Assembly: GCA_964560495.1 (NCBI GenBank)
Contig: CAZLMM010000005.1
Span: forward strand, 75,073 to 139,072
Origin: UBA5069 sp964560495
GTDB lineage: Bacteria > Chloroflexota > Anaerolineae > Caldilineales > Caldilineaceae
DNA length: 64,000 nt
Reading direction: 5' to 3'
Shown here: positions 8,877 through 16,770 of the stretch, one piece after another
How positions within the stretch are numbered: position 1 is the stretch's first letter
How the letters are laid out: every line of letters starts with the position of its first letter
The notes under the pieces: model-generated
Database searches by the model: none
Seen by the model: only the letters and a program-made list of their open reading frames with translations
What the model was told of the DNA's origin: nothing
Made by a program: the position numbers and the translations under genes

Positions 8877-10223
8877 CTACCGATACCACTCTCTCATCTC
8901 TCCATGATAAGGCAGGGCCAGCACCTCCTCCATCAGCGAGCGCGCCTGGTCATTCGTGCGCGTCCATGGATCCATGCGGATCAACTCGAAGAGCAGCTCC
9001 TTCGAACGGGACTCATAGGCCAGCAATTCCACATTGACGGGCGCCACCCGGTCGCGCAGGATGTATGCCTGGAGGGGAACGGGCAGCGGACGAGTCTGAA
9101 CCCCTTGCACGCCCCGCCGGCTGACCAGCGTGGGAATCTCAACTTGAAAATCAGCCGGGACGCCTGCCACAAAATGACCCGTGTTGAAGACGTTAGCGAT
9201 CACCACACGCGGGATGTCGCACGCGATGGATTCGAGGATGGGTACGATCACCTCGTTGGACTTTTGCGGCGGGAAGTGCTCGCTCACACGCAGGCTGCTG
9301 TCTGCGCTGGTCAGCCTCATATCCAGCACCTTGTCTTCCCCATACTGGAAATAGCCGTTCCACCAGCCTTCCGGGTCCTCATGCCACCGCTTCTCTGTGG
9401 CCGCATCGACATGCGGCCACCAAGGCCATGATCCGCCGCCTGGCGTGCAGGTGTCGCCGATGGGAAACGCGCCAAAGCGGCGATAGAGATCCACCGCGAC
9501 CGGACCAAAGCCATCGCTTGGCCTGCTCGTCTGCCAGTAAGTTTCGGCTTGCTCGTCAATCCAGCGGTTGATGAGAGGAAAGACATCCTCTCCCTTGTAA
9601 TAGCAGTGAGTGAGCCAGACGAAGTGATTGACGCCGGGGATCTCGAAGCTCAGGTGCTGGCGTTCCAGACCCAGGAGTTCGGCCAGGTGATAGACGCCGG
9701 TGAAGCCGTGACAGACGCCCACGACTTTGGCCTGGGGATATTTTCGCCCCAGATAGGTGATGGCGGCCAACACCGGATTTGCAACCAGGATGTGCTGGGC
9801 GGTGGGACAAATCTCCAGGATGTCCTGGGTGATCGACTCGATGAGCCTGAGCTGATAAAAGTTGATCCAGAAGGCCTCGTCGTGCATGACGTGATAACTT
9901 CCGCCAAAGCGATAGCCGTGCTTTTTGCCAATCGCCAGCCCATCGCGCAGACGATGATGCCCGGCGGCCAGCGCAGTGGTGACGACAAAATCTGCGCCAG
10001 CCAACGCCTCTCGCCGGTCGCCGGTCTTGCGCAGATCGAGCTGCGCACCCACTTCCGCGGCGTAGCGTGTGCAGAGCATGTGCGCCGTGTCCAGCCGCTC
10101 CGGGTTGATGTCCATCATGTGGATGACGCTGCCGGCCAGGGTGGGCGTCAGACACAGATCGCGGATCAGATTGAGGGAAAAGATGGCGCTGCCCGCGCCG
10201 ATGAGGGCGATCTTGATAGTCAC
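8877..10223 (-). CDS. Glycoside hydrolase family 4 (alpha-glucuronidase/galacturonidase-like)
   Basis: The 448-residue protein starts at GTG 10223. It has the family 4 N-terminal NAD-binding fold (IALIGAGSAIFS) and the metal-binding segments CHGF (residues 171-174) and PGVNH (His200). Family 4 enzymes use NAD+ and a divalent metal in a redox-elimination mechanism. From memory, the CHGx variant is associated with uronic-acid substrates, while CNVP marks 6-phosphoglycosidases and CHSV alpha-galactosidases; this points to a uronide-type or unphosphorylated substrate. The gene precedes the importer genes in the same operon. Confidence 0.85.
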   Translation of the reverse strand: MTIKIALIGAGSAIFSLNLIRDLCLTPTLAGSVIHMMDINPERLDTAHMLCTRYAAEVGAQLDLRKTGDRREALAGADFVVTTALAAGHHRLRDGLAIGKKHGYRFGGSYHVMHDEAFWINFYQLRLIESITQDILEICPTAQHILVANPVLAAITYLGRKYPQAKVVGVCHGFTGVYHLAELLGLERQHLSFEIPGVNHFVWLTHCYYKGEDVFPLINRWIDEQAETYWQTSRPSDGFGPVAVDLYRRFGAFPIGDTCTPGGGSWPWWPHVDAATEKRWHEDPEGWWNGYFQYGEDKVLDMRLTSADSSLRVSEHFPPQKSNEVIVPILESIACDIPRVVIANVFNTGHFVAGVPADFQVEIPTLVSRRGVQGVQTRPLPVPLQAYILRDRVAPVNVELLAYESRSKELLFELIRMDPWTRTNDQARSLMEEVLALPYHGEMREWYR

Positions 10224-10229
10224 GGTGAC

Positions 10230-11456
10230 TCATTCCTCCAATTCAAAGGTCAACAGATCGCCGCGGACAAAACGCCCGGCGTCCAATACAGAGAAATCTA
10301 GTTGAGCAGGTTCGCCCAACAGCCCACTCATGTCCAGGCTGGTGCGTCCATGGAGCATGAGCGCGGCCATGCTCTGCGCAACGCCGGCGTGGCAGGTCAT
10401 GCCGTGGCCGTTCATGCCCAGTGCATGATAGAAGTTGGCCAGCCGCTCATCTCGCGACAGAATCGGGAAGCCGTCTTCGGTCGTGCCGTAGACGCAGCAC
10501 CAGCCGTTGAGGAAGACGCTCTTGGGTAAATGGTAATAGCGCCGATAGACCCGCTCCACGGCCTGGGGATAGTCATCGTCGTTGACGCGCTTGACGTAAT
10601 CGGGATCGACGGTAAAGCCGGCCTTGGTTGTGTGGTGGTGCTGCCCAAAGAGCAGGGTACCACCCAGCTCGCCGCGACACCAGACGCCTTCCTCCTGCAC
10701 CGCCTCCGGCGCGCTGGTCAGCGGCGCAAGATCGACGCCGTCGTCGAAGCCCGTCGCGACGCAGACCTGGATGCGTTGGGGCGTCAAAGCCACATGACTG
10801 CCCGCCAACGCTGCAATCTTGGCGCCCCACGGCCCGCCCGCGTTGAGCACGGTCCCGACCTGCCACTCCCCGCGCCGCGTCACCAGGCTGGTAATGCGCT
10901 CGCCGTCGCTGCGTATCTGGAGCACGGGTGTATTGCGATACACCTGCACACGTCCGGTTGCGACGGCCAGCCGCTCGTAGAGATCGACCAGTTCGTAAGG
11001 GTCGATAAAGCCCTGGTTAGGATAAAAGACGCCTCCTCGCACACCGCCCGTCTTGATCCAGGGAAAACGGCGCTGCAATTCAGCAACAGTCAGGAATTCA
11101 TGGGCGTAGATGCTCTCCTCGCCCCGCGCGAAACGTCGGTAGTAAGCGTCCGGTTCGGGAGGGAACCTTCCCGACCCATAGCGCACGCTCAACATCCCCC
11201 AGGGCTGAAAGGAGAAATCGTGCTCACGGCGCAGTTCTTGAATGCGCGCATAGCCCAGCAGTGTGAGAGAAGCATAGATCGCGCCCATGTCGTGGAGGCA
11301 GATGACGCCGGCCGAACCGCCGGTCGTACCGCTGGCCGGGTTGTTCTTGTCGAAGAGCGCGATGCGTAGGTTGCTCTGGCGCGCCAATTCGTAAGCGCAG
11401 CTCATGCCGATGATCCCGCCGCCGATGATAGCGATGTCTGCGTGTTGTGCAATCAT
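10230..11456 (-). CDS. FAD-dependent oxidoreductase (DAO family)
   Basis: The 408-residue protein begins with the FAD-binding motif DIAIIGGGIIGMSCAYELA. It contains later DAO-type segments: GGPWG after the sheet domain and FYHALGMNGHGMTCHAGVA near the C-terminus. The family oxidises amines, amino acids or hydroxy acids in the cytoplasm. It lies 6 bases upstream of the GH4 gene and downstream of the aminotransferase, so it probably acts on an amino or hydroxy-acid intermediate of the same pathway. The ribosome site is weak. The substrate cannot be read from sequence. Confidence 0.85.
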   Translation of the reverse strand: MIAQHADIAIIGGGIIGMSCAYELARQSNLRIALFDKNNPASGTTGGSAGVICLHDMGAIYASLTLLGYARIQELRREHDFSFQPWGMLSVRYGSGRFPPEPDAYYRRFARGEESIYAHEFLTVAELQRRFPWIKTGGVRGGVFYPNQGFIDPYELVDLYERLAVATGRVQVYRNTPVLQIRSDGERITSLVTRRGEWQVGTVLNAGGPWGAKIAALAGSHVALTPQRIQVCVATGFDDGVDLAPLTSAPEAVQEEGVWCRGELGGTLLFGQHHHTTKAGFTVDPDYVKRVNDDDYPQAVERVYRRYYHLPKSVFLNGWCCVYGTTEDGFPILSRDERLANFYHALGMNGHGMTCHAGVAQSMAALMLHGRTSLDMSGLLGEPAQLDFSVLDAGRFVRGDLLTFELEE

Positions 11457-11546
11457 AGTCAGGTTGTTGGTCTCTCTTCAGCGACTCCGAATCAGATGGG
11501 TGTATCTAGTACAGGCGGGCGCAAGTAACCCAGTGGTTGTCATGCT

Positions 11547-11759
11547 GAGTTTCCAATGCCCCGCGTGGCATAACGTGGACAAGAAACACCGCCCTTGTCA
11601 TGCTGAACGTAGTGAAGCATCTACGCCAGTGAAGCATTTACGTGTCGGCGAGAGTTTCTAGGGAGTTTCCAATGCCCCGCGTGGCAAAACGTGGACAAGA
11701 AACACCGCCCTTGTCATGCTGAACGTAGTGAAGCATCTACGCCAGTGAAGCATCTACGT
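11547..11759. repeat. 97-bp direct repeat pair with 116-bp period
   Basis: Copies at 11547-11643 and 11663-11759 differ at only two positions. Each contains TTGTCATGCTGAACGTAGTG followed by AAGCATCTACG, and a partial third TGTCATGCTGA lies at 11538. These occupy most of the 319-bp gap between the FAD oxidoreductase and aminotransferase genes. From memory, sequences like CATGCTGA-ACG-AGTGAAGCATCT are dispersed in Chloroflexota intergenic DNA. No open frame or terminator is seen here. Confidence 0.85.
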
Positions 11760-11775
11760 AACCGAACAGAGCGCA

Positions 11776-13056
11776 TCACGCCGGCAAACGCATCAACACC
11801 TGGCGAGCGCACTCCAGCGTGTGGTCTATGTCGGCCTGGGTGTGGGCCGCGCTCACGTGGTTGCGCTTGAGCGCCGTCGGCAACATGAAGATGCCGGCGT
11901 CGCACATGGCGCGGCGGAACCAGATATCCCGGCCCGTGTCGTTGCGCAGCAAATCCGTGTAGCTGACGATCGGCCCGTCGTCCATGAAATAGGGCACGAA
12001 AACCGAGCCAAAGAGCGCAACCTTCATGGGAATGCCCAACTCCTCGGCGATCTCGCTCAGGCCATCGGCTGCCTGGCGCGTCAGGTCGAAACAGCGGCGG
12101 TGCACTGCGCCATCTTCCAGCGCGGCGATGGTCGCCAGGGCCGCGGCCACGCTGTGAGGATGACCGTTGTAGGTGCCGGCGAAGAAGACGCCGCCGCCCG
12201 GTCCAAAACGATCCATAAACCCGGCCTTGCCGGCCAGCGCAGCAATGGGATAGCCGTTGGCCATGGCTTTGGCGAAGGTGCTCAAGTCCGGCGTCACGCC
12301 GCAGATCTTCTGATAGCCGCCCAGTCCATGACGAAAACCGGTGATCACCTCGTCGAAGATGAGCACGATGCCCTGTTCCTCGGTCAAGCGGCGCAGGCTT
12401 TGTAGGAATTCCAGGCGGGGCATGACGCAGCCGATGTTGTGAGGAATGATCTCGACGATGATGGCCGCGATCTCGCGCCCGCGCTGCTCCACCAACTCGC
12501 TAATGGCCTCCACGTCGTTGAAAGGCAGGACGAGCGTATGCTCCATGACGCCCGGCGCCGCGCCCAGAGTCAGCACATCGCGCTGACCGATCTTTTCCGG
12601 CGGGCTGATGACATTCATTAGCACGGCGTCGTGCCAACCATGATATGTGCCCTGAAACTTGACGATGAACGAGCGTCCGGTGACTGCGCGCGCCAGGCGC
12701 AGAGCTGCATAGGTCGCTTCGGAGCCGGAGTTGGTGAGCAGCACCCGCTCGGCGCAGGGCACGTGGCCGGCAATGGCCTCGGCCAGCTCGATCTCCACGT
12801 CGGTGACGCCCACGCCCATCAGATCGATGCGTTGGCTCGCTGCGGCCACAGCCTGATTCACTGCCGGATGGTTGTGCCCCAGGATGAGCGGCCCAAAGGC
12901 CGCGTGATAGTCCAGATAGCGCTTGCCGTCGGCATCGCTGAAGTGCGCACCGTGGGCCTCGACCACGACCAGAGGCCAGCCGATGCGTCGGTTGGCCGAA
13001 TTGACGCCGCCCGGGATGACCTGCTCGGCGCGCTGCACCCATGCTTGATTGTTCAT
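11776..13056 (-). CDS. Class III PLP aminotransferase, glutamate-1-semialdehyde aminomutase-like
   Basis: The 426-residue protein has the class III fold landmarks: TNSGSEATYAALRLAR, QGTYHGWHD, FDEVITGFR (Asp235 for the PLP ring nitrogen) and FAKAMANGYPIAA (Lys263, the Schiff-base lysine). It is closest in appearance to glutamate-1-semialdehyde 2,1-aminomutase, but no other tetrapyrrole gene is present. A catabolic aminotransferase or aminomutase is more likely. Its ATG overlaps the GntR stop as ATGA and has GGAAGGGGAG upstream, so it is cotranscribed and coupled with the regulator. Confidence 0.88.
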   Translation of the reverse strand: MNNQAWVQRAEQVIPGGVNSANRRIGWPLVVVEAHGAHFSDADGKRYLDYHAAFGPLILGHNHPAVNQAVAAASQRIDLMGVGVTDVEIELAEAIAGHVPCAERVLLTNSGSEATYAALRLARAVTGRSFIVKFQGTYHGWHDAVLMNVISPPEKIGQRDVLTLGAAPGVMEHTLVLPFNDVEAISELVEQRGREIAAIIVEIIPHNIGCVMPRLEFLQSLRRLTEEQGIVLIFDEVITGFRHGLGGYQKICGVTPDLSTFAKAMANGYPIAALAGKAGFMDRFGPGGGVFFAGTYNGHPHSVAAALATIAALEDGAVHRRCFDLTRQAADGLSEIAEELGIPMKVALFGSVFVPYFMDDGPIVSYTDLLRNDTGRDIWFRRAMCDAGIFMLPTALKRNHVSAAHTQADIDHTLECARQVLMRLPA

Positions 13057-13757
13057 GGCTCCCCTTCCATTCTGCTAAACAAACCTGCCAGCCGCTCACG
13101 CAGCGAACGCGCGTGAAAGATCATCAGATGGGTTGCATCTTCCGGTTCGCGTGCAGCAATGGCCCGATAGATATTCTCATGCTCACGCAGCGAGGCGCTC
13201 ATGCTGGCCAGGTCGAGCTGCTTGCCATAGCTGAGCAGGTACATATCGGCGCGTTCTTCGTTGCGCAGAACGAACCCGGCTAGCGGTGCGTTGTTGGCTG
13301 CCTCGCCCACCAGACGATGAAAATCGCGCGACCGCTTGAGGAACCCTGCCTGGTCGCCCCGGGCTGCGCACGCCTTCGCCTGCTTGATCGCCTCCTCGAT
13401 GGCGGCAAGCTGTTCTTCATCAGCCAGGCGGGCAGCGCGGGCAGCCAGCGTCGGCTCCACCGTCTCGTTGGCGACGAACATGGCGATAAACTCCTCGCGG
13501 TCGATGCTGCGCACATAGAGGCCGCGGTTGCCACGCGGGCCTATCAACCCTTCGTGCTCCAGGATCGCTAGCGCCTCGCGCACCGGCGTCCGGCTGATGG
13601 CCAGCATCTCGGCCAACTGCTCCTCGATGAGCGATTGGTGCGGCGGATAGTCGCCGGAAAGGATCGCCTCTTTGATGGCGTGATAGGCGGCCTCTCGATA
13701 CTTGGGAGATCGCTTCACACCAGCCATTGGGCTAGTTGTCGAAATTGTTGCGTTCAT
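13053..13757 (-). CDS. GntR-family (FadR/FCD subgroup) transcriptional regulator
   Basis: The protein has an N-terminal winged helix (YHAIKEAILSGDYPPHQSLIEE, then LAISRTPVREALAILEHEGLI) and an all-helical FCD ligand-binding domain with acidic and His residues (RDFHRLVGEA, EHENIYRAI). I chose ATG 13757 (234 residues) because a strong promoter ends only a few bases upstream; ATG 13727 is the alternative. In-frame codons further upstream (13781, 13829) lie in or before that promoter. The transcript would be leaderless or nearly so. It probably represses its own operon and the dehydratase through TTGTATACAA sites and responds to a pathway metabolite. Confidence 0.88.
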   Translation of the reverse strand: MNATISTTSPMAGVKRSPKYREAAYHAIKEAILSGDYPPHQSLIEEQLAEMLAISRTPVREALAILEHEGLIGPRGNRGLYVRSIDREEFIAMFVANETVEPTLAARAARLADEEQLAAIEEAIKQAKACAARGDQAGFLKRSRDFHRLVGEAANNAPLAGFVLRNEERADMYLLSYGKQLDLASMSASLREHENIYRAIAAREPEDATHLMIFHARSLRERLAGLFSRMEGEP

Positions 13758-13760
13758 TGG

Positions 13761-13798
13761 ATTGTATACAATATAGGTCATATATTTCGCTTTGTCAA
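13761..13798 (-). promoter_or_regulatory. Sigma-70 promoter overlapping a GntR operator
   Basis: On the minus strand TTGACA (13798-13793) is followed by a 17-base spacer and TATATT (13775-13770), a near-consensus housekeeping promoter. The perfect palindrome ATTGTATACAAT (13772-13761) overlaps the end of the -10 box and the expected transcription start, an ideal place for a repressor. The first downstream in-frame ATG (13757) is about 5 bases from the expected start. Confidence 0.82.
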
Positions 13799-13932
13799 GT
13801 AACAATTTTGCACAGACGGCGACTCGCACACAATCTTAGGGGGTTGAATGGCCGCGGCGAGGCAAATTGTGCACCGGGAGCGATCGTTTGCCGCCATTCA
13901 CCCTCTGCCTGGGCGACAACATTCACCCAAGC

Positions 13933-14004
13933 GGGCATGAAGGACGGCGAATGAGGTCGCTTGTCCGCTCAACAGACTCTTCCGTCGCCGTTCATGCCCC
14001 TACG
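13933..14004. repeat. Intergenic palindromic element, copy 2 (decayed)
   Basis: The left arm (GGGCATGAAGGACGGCGAA) and right arm (containing TCGCCGTTCATGCCCCTACG) match the family seen at 29293-29362, but the left end has lost part of GTAGGGGC and several bases differ. It lies in the 379-bp gap between the divergent GntR and dehydratase genes, between the two operators. The rest of that gap holds only promoter-type sequence. Confidence 0.7.
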
Positions 14005-14060
14005 CACGTGCTTGGCAAATGGCTCTTGGCAAAGGTAAGTTTCTCTGGCAGCCCGTCTTT

Positions 14061-14070
14061 TTGTATACAA
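14061..14070. promoter_or_regulatory. Second GntR operator, upstream of the dehydratase
   Basis: TTGTATACAA is identical to the palindrome core at the GntR promoter. It lies 66 bases before the dehydratase ATG. It contains a possible -10 box (TATACA or TACAAT), but I see no good -35 element. The same ten bases in both promoters strongly suggest a shared regulator. Confidence 0.8.
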
Positions 14071-14136
14071 TTTGGAGCACAGATGACAGTCGCTTCCGAA
14101 AGTGAGTGTCATCCTTTATCCCTGGGAGGGTTCAGC

Positions 14137-15864
14137 ATGTCCTATCGCTCTGCTAAATGGTTCGACCGCACGGATGAGCTGGGTCTGCAAAACCGCGCGG
14201 TGCTGCGCGTCCACGGTTGGAGCCAGGAGTTCTTCGCTGGCAAGCCGGTCATCGGCATTGCCAATTCATGGAGCGACCTGAACAACTGCCACTTGAACTT
14301 GCGCACAGTCGCCGAGGCCGTCAAGCATGGCGTCATCGCAGCCGGCGGCGTACCCATGGAGTTCAACACCATCTCCTTGGGCGAGGAGCTGATGAAGCCC
14401 AGCGCCATGCTCTATCGTAACCTGCTGGCCATGGAGGTCGAGGAGATGCTGCGCGCCTATCCACTCGACGGCGTCGTGCTCCTGGGCGGGTGCGACAAGA
14501 ACACGCCGGCGCAGCTCATGGCCGCGGCCAGCGCCAACCTGCCAGCGATCCAGGTCTGCGCCGGGCCAAAAGAGACCGGTCATTGGCGCGGGCAAGCGGT
14601 TGGCTCGGGCACAGATTTGTGGAAGTACTGGGATGAGTTTCGCGCCGGGCGATTGAGCGAAGTGGACTGGCAGGAGATCGAGGCGGCCTACGCCGGCGGG
14701 CCGGGCACCTGCAACACCATGGGCACCGCCTCTACGCTCACCGTGCTCTCCGAGGCCCTGGGTATGATGCTGCCTGGGAGCGCAACCATCTCAGCCCATG
14801 ACCCCCGACGCCTGGCGACAGCCGCAGCCAGCGGGCAACAGATCGTCGAGTTGGTGCACCGGGATTTGCGCCCGGCGCAGATCATGACCAGAGCCGCGTT
14901 CGAGAACGCACTGACCGTCTATGCGGCCCTGGGCGGCTCCACCAACGCCATCATCCACCTCCTGGCCATCGCGGGGCGGCTGCGCGTTCCATTGGCGCTG
15001 GAGGATTTCGACCGCGTCTCCCGCCAGACGCCCATGCTCCTGGACTTGCAGCCGGCGGGCCGCCACTTGATGGCCGATTTCGACGCTGCGGGCGGCGCAC
15101 CCGCCCTGATGAACGAGCTGCGGGATGCCCTGCGCCTGGAATGCCTCACGGTGAGTGGGCGCACGCTGGGCGAGAATCTGGCGGCGAGCGAGTCCCATGC
15201 CGATGGCGTGGTGATCCGTTCGCTGGCTGCGCCGCTGCAGGCCGCAGGCAGCCTGGCGATCCTGCGCGGCAATCTTGCCCCGCGCGGCGCGGTCATCCGC
15301 ACAAGCACGGCTTCACCCCGTCTGCTCCAGCACCGAGGGCCGGCCCTGGTCTTCGACAGCTACGACGAGATGCTGGCCCGCATCGACTCGCCCGATCTGC
15401 CAGTCACAGCCGAAAGCGTGCTGGTGCTGCGCAACGCAGGCGCGGTGGGCGTCCCAGGGATGCCCGAATGGGGGTCGATCCCTCTTCCAGCCAAACTCCT
15501 GGCAGCCGGTGTGACAGACATGGTGCGCCTGAGCGACGCGCGCATGAGCGGCACCGCCTATGGCGCAGTGGCGCTCCACATCGCGCCCGAGGCGGCCGTG
15601 GGCGGGCCGCTGGCCCTGGTGCAGAATGGCGACTTCATCGAGCTGGATGTGGCAAAACGCAGCCTGAGCCTGCTGGTTGATGAGCGAGAGTTGGCGCGCC
15701 GCCGCGCCGCCTGGTTGCCCCCTGCCACGCGTCACCGCCGGGGCTATCCGCACCTCTATAGGGAGCACATCTTGCAGCCCGATGAAGGCTGCGACTTCGA
15801 TTTCCTGCGCCCGGCCAGCGACGAAGATCTGGAATTTATCCCACCCGTGGTAGGGCGGTCGTGA
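14137..15864 (+). CDS. IlvD/Edd-family dehydratase, probably for a sugar acid
   Basis: I start at ATG 14137, six bases after GGGAGGG; the frame is open further upstream but lacks a ribosome site. The 575-residue protein has the three cluster-ligand cysteines of the family: Cys51 (NNCH), Cys119 (GGCDKNTPAQLMAA) and Cys192 (GTCNTMGTASTL). ALGGSTNAIIHLLAIAGR and the C-terminal DARMSGTAYG also fit. Family members dehydrate dihydroxy acids or aldonates. The WKYWDEFRAGRLS segment and the adjoining sugar-catabolic operon under the same operator favour an aldonate or pentonate over branched-chain amino acid synthesis. An intrinsic terminator follows. Confidence 0.9.
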   Translation: MSYRSAKWFDRTDELGLQNRAVLRVHGWSQEFFAGKPVIGIANSWSDLNNCHLNLRTVAEAVKHGVIAAGGVPMEFNTISLGEELMKPSAMLYRNLLAMEVEEMLRAYPLDGVVLLGGCDKNTPAQLMAAASANLPAIQVCAGPKETGHWRGQAVGSGTDLWKYWDEFRAGRLSEVDWQEIEAAYAGGPGTCNTMGTASTLTVLSEALGMMLPGSATISAHDPRRLATAAASGQQIVELVHRDLRPAQIMTRAAFENALTVYAALGGSTNAIIHLLAIAGRLRVPLALEDFDRVSRQTPMLLDLQPAGRHLMADFDAAGGAPALMNELRDALRLECLTVSGRTLGENLAASESHADGVVIRSLAAPLQAAGSLAILRGNLAPRGAVIRTSTASPRLLQHRGPALVFDSYDEMLARIDSPDLPVTAESVLVLRNAGAVGVPGMPEWGSIPLPAKLLAAGVTDMVRLSDARMSGTAYGAVALHIAPEAAVGGPLALVQNGDFIELDVAKRSLSLLVDERELARRRAAWLPPATRHRRGYPHLYREHILQPDEGCDFDFLRPASDEDLEFIPPVVGRS

Positions 15865-15883
15865 AGGGGGGAATGTGGTATAC

Positions 15884-15923
15884 TTCACCTGTGTCTTTGC
15901 GGAGACACAGTGAAACTTTTTTT
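15884..15923 (+). terminator. Rho-independent terminator after the dehydratase gene
   Basis: CTGTGTCT (15889-15896) pairs with AGACACAG (15903-15910) around a TTGCGG loop. The stem extends by TTCA/TGAA past one bulged base, and a run of seven T follows (15917-15923). It lies 20 bases after the dehydratase stop. Confidence 0.85.
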
Positions 15924-15950
15924 GGCGCACAGGGAGGATAAGCGCAAACA

Positions 15951-16175
15951 ATGCAATCGGTTTTGCAGCCACCTACAGATGTGGCGCTCCTGACTCAATT
16001 GGACGCGATTCTCGCTCAGGTCGAGGAGTTGCGTGCGGCGATTCAGCGCGGCGCAGCAACGACGGATTCCGCCAATCTTGTGGCGCAGCTCTCGGGCATA
16101 TTGGGACCGGCAGCGTCAGATGAACAAGAGTTCTTCCGAGATAACTCCCTCGACCCGACGCGGTTCCTGTCATGA
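15951..16175 (+). CDS. Probable antitoxin partner of the following PIN protein
   Basis: The 74-residue product is rich in Ala, Gln, Leu and Glu. It has a predicted amphipathic or coiled-coil helix (LLTQLDAILAQVEELRAAIQ) and ends in DNSLDPTRFLS. I do not recognise a DNA-binding family. Its size, the overlap with the downstream PIN gene (ATGA) and position at the start of the pair are typical of VapB-type antitoxins. GGGAGG lies upstream at a longish spacing (13 bases). Confidence 0.65.
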   Translation: MQSVLQPPTDVALLTQLDAILAQVEELRAAIQRGAATTDSANLVAQLSGILGPAASDEQEFFRDNSLDPTRFLS

Positions 16176-16669
16176 TCCTGTCGATCTCTCAATTCCGCGG
16201 ACCGACGATCTACGTCGACACGATGGTGTTTCACCTATTCCTACGCACGAAGAATCCTGTCATCGAATCAGTGATGAATAGTGCACAAAAGGGTGAGTTC
16301 ACGCTCTACACATCAGTGTTGACTTTTGATGAGCTCGCCTATCGACTTCTGCTTGCGCGGATTCGTGATCTCTATCCGGGCAACCCTCTGGAACAACTAC
16401 GCCAAGATGGACGTAAACTCACGGCTCAACTCTATCCCGATATCTCTGTAAGCCTTGCTCGGTTACAGACCCTTTCCAATCTGGTGACAATCAGCATTAG
16501 GCAGGCGGATGTTGCCGCGATGAATCAAAATGTGCTGGCTTATCAGTTACCCCCGCGTGATGCGCTGCACCTGGCTGTCATGCAAAAAGCGCGCTGCCTT
16601 CGCATCTGGAGCGAAGATACTGATTTCGACGATGTGCCTGGCATCGTGCGCTATTCGATCGGCGGATGA
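16172..16669 (+). CDS. PIN-domain (VapC-like) ribonuclease toxin
   Basis: The 165-residue protein shows the PIN acidic residues: Asp in YVDTMVF, Glu in TFDELAY, Asp in PRDALHLAVM and Asp in SEDTDFD. PIN toxins are Mg-dependent ribonucleases inhibited by the cognate antitoxin. It overlaps the preceding small gene by 4 bases. It is longer than average VapC (about 130 residues), with an extra helical segment around residues 60-95. Confidence 0.8.
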   Translation: MILSISQFRGPTIYVDTMVFHLFLRTKNPVIESVMNSAQKGEFTLYTSVLTFDELAYRLLLARIRDLYPGNPLEQLRQDGRKLTAQLYPDISVSLARLQTLSNLVTISIRQADVAAMNQNVLAYQLPPRDALHLAVMQKARCLRIWSEDTDFDDVPGIVRYSIGG

Positions 16670-16770
16670 CTTTCCTCGTAGGGCTGATGCCGCCGTCACG
16701 AGAGGCCGTCTTGCACGAACCTTTCATGGCTTTCTCCGCCGCCTTACGGAAAAAAGAAAGAACAGAAAGC

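Noticed and set aside
11776..13056. hemL (tetrapyrrole synthesis)
   Set aside because: Sequence resembles glutamate-1-semialdehyde aminomutase, but the operon is catabolic and GntR-regulated with no heme gene, so I leave the symbol blank.
14137..15864. ilvD (branched-chain amino acid synthesis)
   Set aside because: The operator and neighbours place it in sugar-acid catabolism, and no other ilv or leu genes are present.
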